64,000 bases of DNA from Streptomyces panaciradicis (GTDB taxonomy: Bacteria; Actinomycetota; Actinomycetes; Streptomycetales; Streptomycetaceae). The DNA is taken from positions 100,945 through 164,944 of the forward strand of contig NZ_JAMGBF010000020.1 in the NCBI RefSeq assembly GCF_023516615.1, read 5' to 3'. The position numbers and the translations under genes were made by a program. Within the stretch, counting starts at the first letter, position 1. Each line of letters starts with the position of its first letter. Shown piece after piece: positions 39,493 through 48,237 of the stretch. Below the pieces are notes generated by a model that saw nothing but the letters and a program-made list of their open reading frames with translations, was not told where the DNA came from and searched no databases.

Positions 39493-40728
39493 TCAGCCGC
39501 ACTCCTCGCCGCCGCACGCCTCCTCGAAGAAGTCGAGGTTCTCGTGCAGCGCCTTCATCAGCCGGTCCCGCTCCGCGTCGTCCACCTGCACCGGTACGAC
39601 GCCCTCGGCGCCGGTCAGCCGCCGGAAGCCGCCCCGGCTCTCCAGCCGGCCGCGCACCCGCACCGGCAGTCCCACGAGGTGGGCGTGCCCGGCGATGCGG
39701 TAGTCCTCCTCGTCCAGGGTGATCCGGACGTGCGGTATGTCGGCGCCGGCGAGCACCCGCAGCCGTACGCTGCCCTCGCCACGCGGCCCGGACCTGCGCA
39801 TCCGGATCACGGCTCCGGTGACGTGGACCGGCACGGACGGTTCGTCGCGCAGGAAGCGGGCGCCGGCCTCGCGCAGCACGGGCAGGTCGCCCGGCGAGAA
39901 CTCCACGGGCTCGACGCCCGCCCCGCAGTCCTCGGGCACCCCGGCGGCGGGCGCCCACTCGACGGCGATCCGGGCGCCCTCGGTGCCGCGCACGAGGGCG
40001 ATGAGCGCTTCGGTCAGCTCGCGGCTGACGCCCGCCTCGACCGCCCCGTCGAAGGCGTCCATGCCGCCGGTGGCCCGCCGGTAGTCGATGGCCTCCCGGG
40101 CCGCGTACAGGGCCTGGTGGAGGCGGACCGCGAGGGGCCGGCCGGTGCCGACGGGCACGAAGGCGGCCAGCCGTCCGCCGCCGGTCGCGGGGCCGACCAG
40201 GACGCTCTCCAGCAGGGCGGCGGCGGGGCGGCGGTGCCGGGCGCCGTAGTAGCCGGCCCGAGCGCGGGTGGCGAGCGCGGCGGCGAGCAGCATCTGGCGG
40301 GCGGCGGAGCGCAGCTGCTCCTCGACCGTCCAGGGCGCGGTGTCGGCTGGACCGGCGGGTACGTCGCGCCACCAGCGGATCTCGTCGCTGGGCACGGCGA
40401 GGCCGACCAGGACCTCCCGGGCGGAGGGGGTGCCGCTGCGGGTCAGGGCGAGAAGGGCCTCGCCGAGCAGGTCGTCACTGTCGGGGAAGGCGCGGCTCAC
40501 GGGCACCAGGAGGCTGGTGCCGCTGCCGCCGGGGCCGGGCGGGGTCCAGCGGCCGTAGCGTCCGGCGGCGCCGCCGCGGCGCTGCCAGCCGTGCCGGTGC
40601 AGCAGGGCGGCGAGTACGGCGGGGTCGACCTCGCCCGGCTCGGGGGCGCGGTGCCAGGCGGCGGCCGCGATGTCGTCGGGGTGCGGCCGCACCGGTCGGA
40701 CGGTCTCCTCCAGGGGGCGGTGCGTCAT
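39493..40728 (-). CDS. Unknown protein coupled to the DUF4365 gene
   Basis: A 411-residue protein that I do not recognise. The ATG at 40728 overlaps the DUF4365 stop (ATGA) and has GGGAGG 6 bases upstream. It is soluble and Ala/Arg-rich, with no membrane segment. It begins [20 protein letters not shown]; mid-protein has [20 protein letters not shown] and [20 protein letters not shown]. The C-terminal third (from about residue 300: [60 protein letters not shown]) looks like an OB- or beta-barrel-like domain. The very end is acidic with a Cys pair (ACGGEECG). Translational coupling implies a joint role with the DUF4365 protein. Confidence 0.85.
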   Translation of the reverse strand: MTHRPLEETVRPVRPHPDDIAAAAWHRAPEPGEVDPAVLAALLHRHGWQRRGGAAGRYGRWTPPGPGGSGTSLLVPVSRAFPDSDDLLGEALLALTRSGTPSAREVLVGLAVPSDEIRWWRDVPAGPADTAPWTVEEQLRSAARQMLLAAALATRARAGYYGARHRRPAAALLESVLVGPATGGGRLAAFVPVGTGRPLAVRLHQALYAAREAIDYRRATGGMDAFDGAVEAGVSRELTEALIALVRGTEGARIAVEWAPAAGVPEDCGAGVEPVEFSPGDLPVLREAGARFLRDEPSVPVHVTGAVIRMRRSGPRGEGSVRLRVLAGADIPHVRITLDEEDYRIAGHAHLVGLPVRVRGRLESRGGFRRLTGAEGVVPVQVDDAERDRLMKALHENLDFFEEACGGEECG

Positions 40729-41291
40729 GGTCTGCCTCCCGTCCCGACCCGCGTCATGATCTCGCACAGCGCTCGGTCGTCGAAGATGCGTGAGGTCGGA
40801 ATCCGGACGGTGGTGCGGGTGCGGCCGGTGACCGGGTGGCCGGCGAGGTTGACCCAGTAGCAGCAGTGGCGCAGGTCGAGGCGGTCGTGGCTGGCTCTCA
40901 GCCAGTCGTCCTGGGTCCGCGGGACGAGCATCACGACCAGGATCTTGTGCACGGAGACCGGGGTGCGCGCGAGCTTGCGCAGATGGTCGTTGTCGAGCGT
41001 GAAGGAGAAGAAGCGGCCCGGCGGGTTGGGCGGCACCTGGTAGGTGCACTTCAGCTGCACCTTGATGGTCACCTCGTCGTCGACGGTGTGCCCGGGTGAG
41101 CCGTGACTGACGTGCCAGTCGATGCCGTTGTCCGGGAACGGCTGCGACAGCGAGCAGCCGGCCGCCGCGGCGACGGCGTGCAGATAGCCCACCTGCAGCG
41201 TCTCCATGCACGCGGTGGTGGCGAGTGTGCCGCGAAGGGGGCCCGTGCGTTCGGGCAGCAGCCCGCCCCGCTCGGGCTGCGCTATCGCCAT
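40725..41291 (-). CDS. DUF4365 (PD-(D/E)XK nuclease-like) protein
   Basis: A 188-residue protein with a putative nuclease-like fold. The ATG at 41291 gives MAIAQPERGGLLPERTGPLR. The core LQVGYLHAVAAAAGCSLSQP is followed by a possible active-site Asp in DNGIDWHV (D58) and the QLK of TIKVQLKCTYQ (Q79-K81), where classical members have (D/E)XK. The Glu/Gln change leaves catalysis uncertain. The later FSFTLDNDHLRKLARTPVSV and VVMLVPRTQDDWLRASHDRL match the DUF4365 pattern as I remember it. It overlaps the downstream partner gene. DUF4365 proteins are often found in accessory or defence contexts, but here the surroundings are core genes. Confidence 0.85.
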   Translation of the reverse strand: MAIAQPERGGLLPERTGPLRGTLATTACMETLQVGYLHAVAAAAGCSLSQPFPDNGIDWHVSHGSPGHTVDDEVTIKVQLKCTYQVPPNPPGRFFSFTLDNDHLRKLARTPVSVHKILVVMLVPRTQDDWLRASHDRLDLRHCCYWVNLAGHPVTGRTRTTVRIPTSRIFDDRALCEIMTRVGTGGRP

Positions 41292-41460
41292 GACCAAACA
41301 GCCTTCCAAGCCAGGTGATTCCCCGTGGCGGGCCGCTGAACTGCAAAGACCCGTACTCCTGTTGTGTCCTTCCGGCGTAGTGCGCAAACAGCCCGGGTAT
41401 CACCAAACGGGCAGAAGACGGGACGTCAGCTGCCAGGCGTGATGGAGGAGTTGGGTAGGC

Positions 41461-42186
41461 ATGACGTGCTGGTACGAGGGGCCCCTCGCGGCCTTCGACA
41501 CGGAGACCACGGGCGTCGACGTGGAGACCGACCGGATCGTGTCGGCCGCCGTCGTCGTCCAGGACGCGCCGGGCGGCCGGCCCCGGGTGACCCGTTGGCT
41601 GGTCAACCCGGGTGTGCCGGTGCCCGAGGCGGCGACGGCGGTGCACGGTCTGACGGACGAGCACCTGCAGCGCAACGGCCGCTGGCCGGCGCCGGTGATG
41701 TACGAGATAGCGGAGGTGCTGGCCGAACAGGCGGCGATGAACCGCCCGTTGGTCGTGATGAACGCGCCCTTCGACCTGACGCTGCTGGACCGCGAGCTGC
41801 GCCGGCATCGCGCCTCGTCGCTGGACCGCTGGCTGCAGGCGTCGGCGCTGCGGGTCCTGGACCCGAGGGTCCTGGACAAGCACCTGGACCGCTACCGCAA
41901 GGGCCGCCGCACCCTGACGGACCTGTGCGCGCACTACGAGGTGTCGCTGGAGGGCGCGCACGACGCGGCCGCGGACGCGCTGGCCGCGCTGGACGTCGTA
42001 CGGGCGCTCGGGCGGCGTTTCGCAGCCCGGCTGGAGCGCCTCTCCCCCGCCGAGCTGCACTCGCTGCAGGCGACCTGGCACGCGGCGCAGGCCCGCGGGC
42101 TGCAGGCGTGGTTCGCGCGCAGCGGCACCGACGAGATCGTGGACACCTCCTGGCCGCTGCGCCCGGAGCTGCCGGCGGCGGCATGA
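41461..42186 (+). CDS. DEDDh 3'-5' exonuclease (DnaQ-like)
   Basis: A 241-residue exonuclease of the polymerase III epsilon type. Exo I is AAFDTETTGVDVETDRIVSA, the Exo II Asp lies in VVMNAPFDLTLLDRELRRHR, and Exo III is SLEGAHDAAADALAALDVV with the DEDDh His. The ATG at 41461 follows GAGGAG. The C-terminus (LERLSPAELHSLQATWHAAQ, ARGLQAWFARSGTDEIVDTS) is a Streptomyces extension. It is monocistronic and probably acts in repair or RNA trimming rather than as the replicative proofreader. Confidence 0.92.
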   Translation: MTCWYEGPLAAFDTETTGVDVETDRIVSAAVVVQDAPGGRPRVTRWLVNPGVPVPEAATAVHGLTDEHLQRNGRWPAPVMYEIAEVLAEQAAMNRPLVVMNAPFDLTLLDRELRRHRASSLDRWLQASALRVLDPRVLDKHLDRYRKGRRTLTDLCAHYEVSLEGAHDAAADALAALDVVRALGRRFAARLERLSPAELHSLQATWHAAQARGLQAWFARSGTDEIVDTSWPLRPELPAAA

Positions 42187-42191
42187 AAAAA

Positions 42192-42215
42192 GCCGGTCCG
42201 CTGCTGCGGACCGGC
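42192..42215 (-). terminator. Intrinsic terminator of tRNA-Val(CAC), first copy
   Basis: GCCGGTCCGC (42192-42201), loop TGCT, GCGGACCGGC (42206-42215). On the minus strand the stem is followed by TTTTTT, a classical rho-independent signal 10 bases after the tRNA. Rare in this GC-rich genome. Confidence 0.9.
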
Positions 42216-42224
42216 CTCTCCCGG

Positions 42225-42296
42225 TGGGCGATACTGGGTTCGAACCAGTGACCTCTTCGGTGTGAACGAAGCGCTCTCCCACTGAGCTAATCGCCC
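42225..42296 (-). tRNA. tRNA-Val (anticodon CAC)
   Basis: A 72-nt cloverleaf on the minus strand. Acceptor GGGCGAT/ATCGCCC, D-arm GCTC/GAGC, anticodon stem CTTCG/CGAAG with loop TTCACAC (anticodon CAC, decoding GUG), T-arm ACTGG/CCAGT with TTCGAAC. The discriminator is A and CCA is not encoded. An identical gene lies at 52685-52756. Confidence 0.97.
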
Positions 42297-42309
42297 GGGA
42301 ACGCACTGA

Positions 42310-42339
42310 ACCATACAGGTCTCCGCGGGTTTCCTTCAA
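42310..42339 (-). promoter_or_regulatory. Promoter of the first tRNA-Val(CAC)
   Basis: On the minus strand TTGAAG (42334-42339), 18-base spacer, TATGGT (42310-42315), with a leader of only a few bases before the tRNA. This matches the main vegetative sigma factor reasonably. The -35 box overlaps the stop codon of the upstream SRPBCC gene. Confidence 0.6.
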
Positions 42340-42782
42340 ACCGCTTCCAGGTACGCGGCCAGGCCGCGCCGCCCGGAGCGCATCATGATCCGGTGGTTGG
42401 CCCGGAACACCGGCCGCCCCGGGACCGCGAACCGCCTGAGCAGCGGCTTGTTCACGTCGACGACCTGCTCGTAGCGGGCGAGGGTGCCGGTGCCGTCCGC
42501 CGTGAGCGTCCAGCGCGCCCAGCCGTCGAGGTCGCCGGACATGGCGATCTCCAGGACGCCGGCCCCGGGGTCGCGGCGCGTCTCGCGCGCGGTGAACCGC
42601 AGGTCGTACGGGAGGACGGAGCGGATCCGGATGATGCCGGCGGTGTCGTCGAGCCGGGTGACCTCGCGGACTTGCGGCCACCACCGGGGGTAGTCCTCGG
42701 CGCGCTCCAGCGTCTCGTACACGACGGCGGGCGGCGCGGTCAGCCGCCACAGGCTGCGGAAGCGGTAGTGGGACCAGTCCAT
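42336..42782 (-). CDS. SRPBCC (polyketide cyclase/START-like) protein
   Basis: A 148-residue protein of the SRPBCC fold, a hydrophobic-cavity ligand-binding family. The ATG at 42782 gives MDWSHYRFRSLWRLTAPPAV. VYETLERAEDYPRWWPQVRE is the typical first helix pair of the family. VLPYDLRFTARETRRDPGAG and RWTLTADGTGTLARYEQVVD follow as beta-strands, and a C-terminal helix covers NHRIMMRSGRRGLAAYLEAV. The ligand is unknown. Divergent from the large membrane protein. Confidence 0.9.
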   Translation of the reverse strand: MDWSHYRFRSLWRLTAPPAVVYETLERAEDYPRWWPQVREVTRLDDTAGIIRIRSVLPYDLRFTARETRRDPGAGVLEIAMSGDLDGWARWTLTADGTGTLARYEQVVDVNKPLLRRFAVPGRPVFRANHRIMMRSGRRGLAAYLEAV

Positions 42783-42884
42783 GGGACGAGTCTGCCCGCA
42801 CCAGGTACTTTCGTGCGGGATCTGAGTAGGCACTGAGTACCCGCGCTCATGTCGTGCCGCGTGACCGGCACCACACTTCGTGGC

Positions 42885-45287
42885 ATGACGCATGTTCCGC
42901 CACCGGCCGAGGAGTTGCGGCTCCTCGACGCCGAGCTGTGGCAGCTCGACAACCGCCGGGCCCAGTTGCTCGCCCGCCGCGCCTGGCTGGTCGCGACCCT
43001 GCAGGCGGTGCCGCGACCGCCGGGCGCCCCGGCGCCGCACACCCTGCCGCCCCGCCCCGAGACGGACGCGCCGCGCGTGCAGAACGTGCTGCTCCTTCTC
43101 GGCGGTGTGCTGCTGACCGTCGCCGCCATGGTGTTCACGCTGGTCAGCTGGGGGCATCTGGGTATCGCCGGGCGCGCCGCGGTGCTCGGTGTGCTCACGC
43201 TGGGCGTCCTCGCGGCGCCGGTGCCGCTGCTGCGACGCGGCCTGCGCTCGACGGCCGAGTCGATGGCCGGGCTCGGGCTGGCACTGACGGCGCTGGACGC
43301 GTACGCCCTGCACGAGACCGTGTTCGCGGGAACGGACGGCACGGCCTACGCGGCGGCCGCCACGACGGCTCTGGCGGTCCTGTGGGCGGCGTACGGCCTG
43401 CTGCCGCGCACGTCGGCCCTGCGGCTGCCGGTTCCGGCGGCCGTGGCCGCCGGCCAACTCCCGCTGCTGCTCTGGGCTCTGGCGGCCGAGACCGGACCGT
43501 ACGGCTGCGCGGCCGCGCTGCTGGTGACGGCCGGACTCGACACGCTCACGGCCCTGCGCCCTGCCCCTTCGGCCCCCGCGTCCATACGCCTCACGGCCAT
43601 GGTCGGCGCGTACGGTACGGGCGGCTGGGGCGTCCTGACGGCCGGCTTGCTCTCCTGGACCGCAGCCGGCCCGAGCGCCGCCGCCCGTGCGGCGGCGCTC
43701 CTCCTCCTCGCGGCGGGGATCGCGCTGGCGGCCTCGTGGCGCCTCGCGAAGTCGGCCCGGAGCGACAGCGGGACAGGTGCCGGGGCTGCCGGCGGCGCCT
43801 TCGGTCATGCGCTGGCCGGTGCGCTTCTTCTGGTGCTGGCCGGCGGCGGCCTGCTGCGGGTGCCGCTGCCCGGAGAGTGGACCGTGCCCGCGTACCTGGC
43901 CTGCGGTGTCGCGCTGCTGGCGGCGTTGCGGGGGCCGCTGCCGACGGCCGTCCGGCGCGGTTTCGTGTGGGCCTCCGGCGCCGTGCAGGCGGTCGCCACC
44001 GTGAGTGCGCTGCCCCTGGTCGTCGTCGCGCTCCTCGGCCCGCTGGGCTGGGCGCGGGAGCCCTGGTCCGGGGCTCCCTCCGACGCGCGGGCGGCGGTGA
44101 CGGTCCACACGCCCTGGCCGGTCTTCCCGACCCAGTTGCTCCTCGCCCCCGCGGTGGTGGCCGTCGTACTCGCTCTGCTGGTGCGCGACACGACATGGCG
44201 GCCGAGGGCGCTGACCGGTGCCACGGTCCTCGCGTGGGTGACCGCCATGACCGCCCCGTCCGCCTTCGAACTGCCCTACCTGGTAGCTCTGTTGGTGCCG
44301 GGCCTTCTCATCGCCGCCGCCCTCGCTTCGGCAGCCTCCCGCCCGCAGCCCTGGGTCACGCTCGCCGTCGGCACCTCCGTCCCCCTCGCCTTCCTCGCCC
44401 TGCCCTCCCAGCCGGCCACCCTCGCCGTGCTGTCGGCTCTGACCGCGCTGTTCGCGGCGGCGTCCCCGCGCCCGTGGCTGACGCCGGTGACCGCGCCGAC
44501 CGCCCTCGTCCACGCCACCGCGCTGGCCTGCGCGACGGGCGCGGCGGCGGACTGGGCCCCGCAGCACACGGCGCTGCTGGTCCTCGCGGTGCCGGCGGCC
44601 GCGGCCCTGCTCGCCGCGCGCCTCGGCGATCACCGCGCCACCGTGCCGGTCGAGGCGTCCGGTGTCGCCGCCGCCGTGCTCGCCATCGGTCTCGCGGTGG
44701 CGGACCGGCCGATGCTCGCGCTGGTGCTGGCCCTGTGCGGGGTGCTCGCCGCCGGGACGGCCGTACGTCCGGACCGCCGCCCCGTCGGCTACGCGGCCGC
44801 CGTCCTCTTCGTCCTGGCCGCCTGGGTGCGGCTGGCGGCCTGGGACGTCGGCACGGTGGAGGCGTACACCCTGCCGGTGACCGTCCCGGCGCTGGTCGTG
44901 GGCGTGCTGCGCAGGCGCCGCGATCCCCGGGCCTCGTCCTGGACGGCGTACGGCCCCGGCCTGGCCGCCACGCTCCTGCCGAGCCTCGCCGCGGCCTGGG
45001 CCGACCCGCACTGGGTGCGTCCCCTCCTGCTGGCCGCCGCGGCCCTGGTGACCACCCTGCTGGGTGCCCGGCATCGGCTCCAGGCTCCGCTGGTCCTCGG
45101 CGGCTCGGTCCTGGTCCTGGACGCCCTGCACGAACTGACGCCGTATCTGGTCCAGTTGACCGGCGCCCTCCCCCGCTGGGCCCCCTTCGCCCTGGCCGGC
45201 CTCCTCCTGCTCACGGTGGGCGCCACCTACGAACGCCGCCTGGCCCAAGCCCGCCAACTCCGCGATTTCCTGGGAGGCATGCACTGA
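42885..45287 (+). CDS. Very large polytopic membrane protein
   Basis: An 800-residue protein. A short N-terminal coiled part (LRLLDAELWQLDNRRAQLLA) is followed by a long succession of Ala/Leu/Val-rich hydrophobic segments, about 25 by eye, from VLLLLGGVLLTVAAMVFTLV to FALAGLLLLTVGATYERRLA. The pattern suggests the SCO7613-type family of Streptomyces, whose function is unknown. Start at 42885 (MTHVPPPAEE); the frame upstream from 42849 lacks conservation. There is no catalytic or transport motif. Composition is extremely GC- and Ala-rich, which also gives long spurious antisense frames. Confidence 0.85.
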   Translation: MTHVPPPAEELRLLDAELWQLDNRRAQLLARRAWLVATLQAVPRPPGAPAPHTLPPRPETDAPRVQNVLLLLGGVLLTVAAMVFTLVSWGHLGIAGRAAVLGVLTLGVLAAPVPLLRRGLRSTAESMAGLGLALTALDAYALHETVFAGTDGTAYAAAATTALAVLWAAYGLLPRTSALRLPVPAAVAAGQLPLLLWALAAETGPYGCAAALLVTAGLDTLTALRPAPSAPASIRLTAMVGAYGTGGWGVLTAGLLSWTAAGPSAAARAAALLLLAAGIALAASWRLAKSARSDSGTGAGAAGGAFGHALAGALLLVLAGGGLLRVPLPGEWTVPAYLACGVALLAALRGPLPTAVRRGFVWASGAVQAVATVSALPLVVVALLGPLGWAREPWSGAPSDARAAVTVHTPWPVFPTQLLLAPAVVAVVLALLVRDTTWRPRALTGATVLAWVTAMTAPSAFELPYLVALLVPGLLIAAALASAASRPQPWVTLAVGTSVPLAFLALPSQPATLAVLSALTALFAAASPRPWLTPVTAPTALVHATALACATGAAADWAPQHTALLVLAVPAAAALLAARLGDHRATVPVEASGVAAAVLAIGLAVADRPMLALVLALCGVLAAGTAVRPDRRPVGYAAAVLFVLAAWVRLAAWDVGTVEAYTLPVTVPALVVGVLRRRRDPRASSWTAYGPGLAATLLPSLAAAWADPHWVRPLLLAAAALVTTLLGARHRLQAPLVLGGSVLVLDALHELTPYLVQLTGALPRWAPFALAGLLLLTVGATYERRLAQARQLRDFLGGMH

Positions 45288-45290
45288 GGC

Positions 45291-45348
45291 GCGCCCCGAA
45301 GGGGCGCGGGGAACTGCGCGACCAGCCACAACGGTCCCGCAGTTCCCC
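45291..45348. repeat. Dispersed Streptomyces double-hairpin element
   Basis: GCGCCCC-GAA-GGGGCGC (45291-45307) followed by GGGGAACTGCG (45308-45318) pairing with CGCAGTTCCCC (45338-45348). Same family as 18780-18818 in the opposite orientation. It lies between convergent genes ending at 45287 and 45370 and probably acts as terminator. Confidence 0.75.
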
Positions 45349-45369
45349 ACTGCCATCCCCGCGACGGCG

Positions 45370-48105
45370 CTACGGCATCTTGTCACCCAGCAACGCCAGG
45401 TTCTCGATCGCGGCCAGCCCGTACAACGCCGTGTCGTTGGAGGACACCCAACTCGCCTCACTTCCGGCCACCAACGCCATCGGCCCGTTCACGGCCTCCG
45501 TCTTCCACGGCGAGGACTCGGTGTACCCGTCGGAGCCGTAGAACTTCGTCCACGCCCGCTTCGCCAGCGCCGCGTCCCCCGTCTGCACGGCGGCGTACGC
45601 GTCCAGCCGCGAATGCCCCTGGAAGAGCAGCAGAGTTCCGAAGTCGGAGCCGTAACGGGCCTTCTGCTCGGCCTTGGTGGCGTTGAAGTACCGGCAGTAG
45701 TCGAAGTAGGCGTCGTTGAACTTCGGCATGTCGACCAGGTCGATCAGCTCGGCGCACAGTTCGTTGAGGCCGAAGACCGCGGACAGGTGGGACACCGACA
45801 CCACCGGCGCCGAGGCGACCGCGAACTTCCCGGTGTCGAGGTCGTACAGCCCGCTGCCCTGGACGAATCCGTTGGGCTGGGCGGCGATGCCCTCCATCGT
45901 CGACAACACGCGCGCCTTGGCCTTCTCCCACTTGGGTCCCCGGCGCTCCCACTCGGTCAGCCAGGCCGACACCAGCCCGCTCCAGTCGGTGCCGAAGCCG
46001 ATGGACAGGGCGTGCCGGTCGGGCGTGTAGGGGTCGGTGCGCACCTTGCGCAGCGGGTCGAGGACGAGGAAGGTCTCGTCGGAGTCGACGTTGGCGTGCA
46101 TGAGGTCGCCGACGCGCTCGTCGGCGGTGAGGAAGTAGTAGAAGCGCCGGTAGGTGGTGTTGGCGATGCGCTGCTGCTTGGCGCTGTCGGCGTAGTGCTG
46201 GACGCCGTGCCGGGTGCCCAGGCCCGCCCACTTGCCGAGGTGGTAGACGTCGACCTCGCCGGTGTGCCGGGTCATGGCCTCGGCGAAGCGGAAGATGTCC
46301 GCCCGGCCGCTTCTCAGGTACGCGTACCAGAGCCATAGGTCGGGCGAGAGCTCGGAGTTGTCCCAGGCGTAGCCGCCGATGTCGTAGCGCCACACATGCC
46401 GCACGGTGTCGTACGTGTGCATGATGTCGCCGTAGTCCCAGAAGCCGTACCAACGGCGTTGCTCCACCTGGTCCTTGTAGTAGGTGAAGAGGAAGTCGAG
46501 GTGGTCCTCGATCTTCGCCTTGGCCGGGGTGGAGCGGTCGGGCTCGGAGTACAGGCCGGGGCCGAAGACCTTGGCCTTGATGAGCTGCTTCGGCGGGGCG
46601 GCGAGCTGCGGCAACGTCCGTACGGCCTCGACCTGCCGGGCGAGGGCGTCCGCGGAGGGCGTCGACTCGTTGGCCCAGAAGAGCAGTTCGGAGGTGCGGG
46701 CGATGCCGTAGGGGGTGCCGAACTCGGGCTCGTAGTCCTCGTAGGTGATGTTGAGGCCCTCGAGCTGTTCGGCGTAGGTGTCCTGGCCCATGCCGTCGTG
46801 GTAGAAGCGCAGGTCCATGGGCTGTGCCTCGGGCGACCAGAGCCAGAGGGTGACCTCGGCCTCGTCGGTGTGGGCGTCGCGGATGTCGAGCTGGGCGGGG
46901 TGCTTCTCCCAGAAGTCCCGGAGGCCGAAGGAGAGTCCGCCGCTCGCGCCGCCGACGTACCCGAAGCCGGAGGCCCGCCTGCCGCCGCCGGCGCCGATCC
47001 AGCCGTAGCCCTTCTTCGTGCGCTTGCGCAGGGTGAAGCCGTCGGCGGAGAGCTGGGCGAGGGTGTAGTCGCCCCACTCGGGGATGTACTGCAGCCTGGT
47101 GGTGACCCGCTGGTCCCAGGTGGAGGGATCGGGCAGCTTCTGCCCCGCGTACTGGGCGGCCTGCACGGCGGCGCCCGGGTCGCGGCGCAGGCCGGTGATG
47201 CCCTTGACGGCCTCGCGCAGCAGGCCCTTGCCCTCGCCGCCGATGCGGATGTGCCGGTCGTAGGCCGCGTCGCGCAGGGGGACGGAGAAGCGGACGCCCA
47301 GGCCGCGGATGAAGTCGCCGCTCGCCTTGCCGGGTTCCTGTGTCCCGTCGTAGGTGATGGTGTGGACCATGCGGAAGGAGTCGGCGCCGGCGTAGAAGTA
47401 CAGGCGGATGGACAACGGCAGCCAACTCCGGTTGCCCTTGCGGTGTTTGCCGTCGATGCGGACGACCGCGCGGACCGGCCCGTCCTGCTCCACCGTGACC
47501 TCGCCGATGGCGCCGTCGAAGCGCTCGGCCTTGACGGTGCCCTGGTCCTCGTCCTCGATCTCGGGCTGGCGGATGAGCACGAGCCGGCCGTTCCTGGCGA
47601 TCTCGGTCGAGCCGCGCCGGACCGACTTGACCAGGGTGGAGCCGTCCTTGCCGATCCTCACGGTGATGACGCCGGTGGAGACGTCGACCGTGCCGCCGCT
47701 CCGGTCGACGGTGACCTTCTTGTCGGGGGCGGCCGCGTCACCGGCGGCGAGGGTGAGCTTGCCGGAGCCCGAACTGACGGCGTGGGCGGTCCACTTGAGG
47801 GACCCGTCCGGCCAGTACGCGAGCGGCCACGTCTGCACGGGGACGGCCTTGCCGTCGGCGTCCGTGAGCGCGAAGGTCTGGTCGGCCTCGTACACGCCCT
47901 TGGGCCAGGGGACGCCGACCGTGGAGCCGGGTGCGGCGCCGAGGCCGCCGTCCTCCAGCCAGTCCAGGGTCACCGGATCGGCGTCGGCGGCCTCGGCTCT
48001 CGGCGCGGCCTGCGCGTCCTTGGCGCCCAGCGCCCAGCTGAACTGCGCGGCGGCTCCGGCGACGGCGGCCGCCTTGAGGAGGGACCTGCGGGGGATGGGA
48101 GACAT
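45370..48105 (-). CDS. Tat-exported exo-rhamnogalacturonan lyase-like protein (PL26/YetA type)
   Basis: A 911-residue secreted enzyme. A Tat signal is clear: twin Arg at 6-7 in MSPIPRRSLLKAAAVAGAAA, with a probable AxA cleavage near residue 33. Then a beta-rich N-terminal part (VTLDWLEDGGLGAAPGSTVG, VPWPKGVYEADQTFALTDAD) resembles the YetA N-terminal barrel, and a long (alpha/alpha)-like region holds the WYGFWDYGDIMHTYDTVRHV and HVWRYDIGGYAWDNSELSPD motifs. The sequence and length (about 900) fit PcRGLX/YetA rhamnogalacturonan exolyases. In Bacillus, yetA is beside lplABC; the same neighbours lie upstream here. It would cleave unsaturated rhamnogalacturonan units outside the cell. Confidence 0.82.
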   Translation of the reverse strand: MSPIPRRSLLKAAAVAGAAAQFSWALGAKDAQAAPRAEAADADPVTLDWLEDGGLGAAPGSTVGVPWPKGVYEADQTFALTDADGKAVPVQTWPLAYWPDGSLKWTAHAVSSGSGKLTLAAGDAAAPDKKVTVDRSGGTVDVSTGVITVRIGKDGSTLVKSVRRGSTEIARNGRLVLIRQPEIEDEDQGTVKAERFDGAIGEVTVEQDGPVRAVVRIDGKHRKGNRSWLPLSIRLYFYAGADSFRMVHTITYDGTQEPGKASGDFIRGLGVRFSVPLRDAAYDRHIRIGGEGKGLLREAVKGITGLRRDPGAAVQAAQYAGQKLPDPSTWDQRVTTRLQYIPEWGDYTLAQLSADGFTLRKRTKKGYGWIGAGGGRRASGFGYVGGASGGLSFGLRDFWEKHPAQLDIRDAHTDEAEVTLWLWSPEAQPMDLRFYHDGMGQDTYAEQLEGLNITYEDYEPEFGTPYGIARTSELLFWANESTPSADALARQVEAVRTLPQLAAPPKQLIKAKVFGPGLYSEPDRSTPAKAKIEDHLDFLFTYYKDQVEQRRWYGFWDYGDIMHTYDTVRHVWRYDIGGYAWDNSELSPDLWLWYAYLRSGRADIFRFAEAMTRHTGEVDVYHLGKWAGLGTRHGVQHYADSAKQQRIANTTYRRFYYFLTADERVGDLMHANVDSDETFLVLDPLRKVRTDPYTPDRHALSIGFGTDWSGLVSAWLTEWERRGPKWEKAKARVLSTMEGIAAQPNGFVQGSGLYDLDTGKFAVASAPVVSVSHLSAVFGLNELCAELIDLVDMPKFNDAYFDYCRYFNATKAEQKARYGSDFGTLLLFQGHSRLDAYAAVQTGDAALAKRAWTKFYGSDGYTESSPWKTEAVNGPMALVAGSEASWVSSNDTALYGLAAIENLALLGDKMP

Positions 48106-48237
48106 GAGAGTTCAGCCTTTCCTTTCCGTGCGGGAAGCGTGCGTTCCTTGCAGCTGGTCAGGGGAGTAGCTGGTCAGGGGCATGACAGAGAGAGGTACGG
48201 CGCCGATGGCGCCGGCCTTGTGCGCGGGCACCGCCCG

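Noticed and set aside
39383..40372. N-terminal extension of thrS to about 989 codons
   Set aside because: The extension is antisense or frame-shifted to the 411-residue gene; GTG at 39382 has a good Shine-Dalgarno sequence and the family's normal N-terminus.
42336..45461. A 1041-codon minus-strand frame ending in the SRPBCC gene
   Set aside because: Antisense to the large membrane protein; only the terminal 148 codons are real.
48153..48180. Operator at the GCTGGTCAGGGG direct repeat
   Set aside because: Only two copies within a short leader, with no match to a known regulator; noted in the DUF624 entry.
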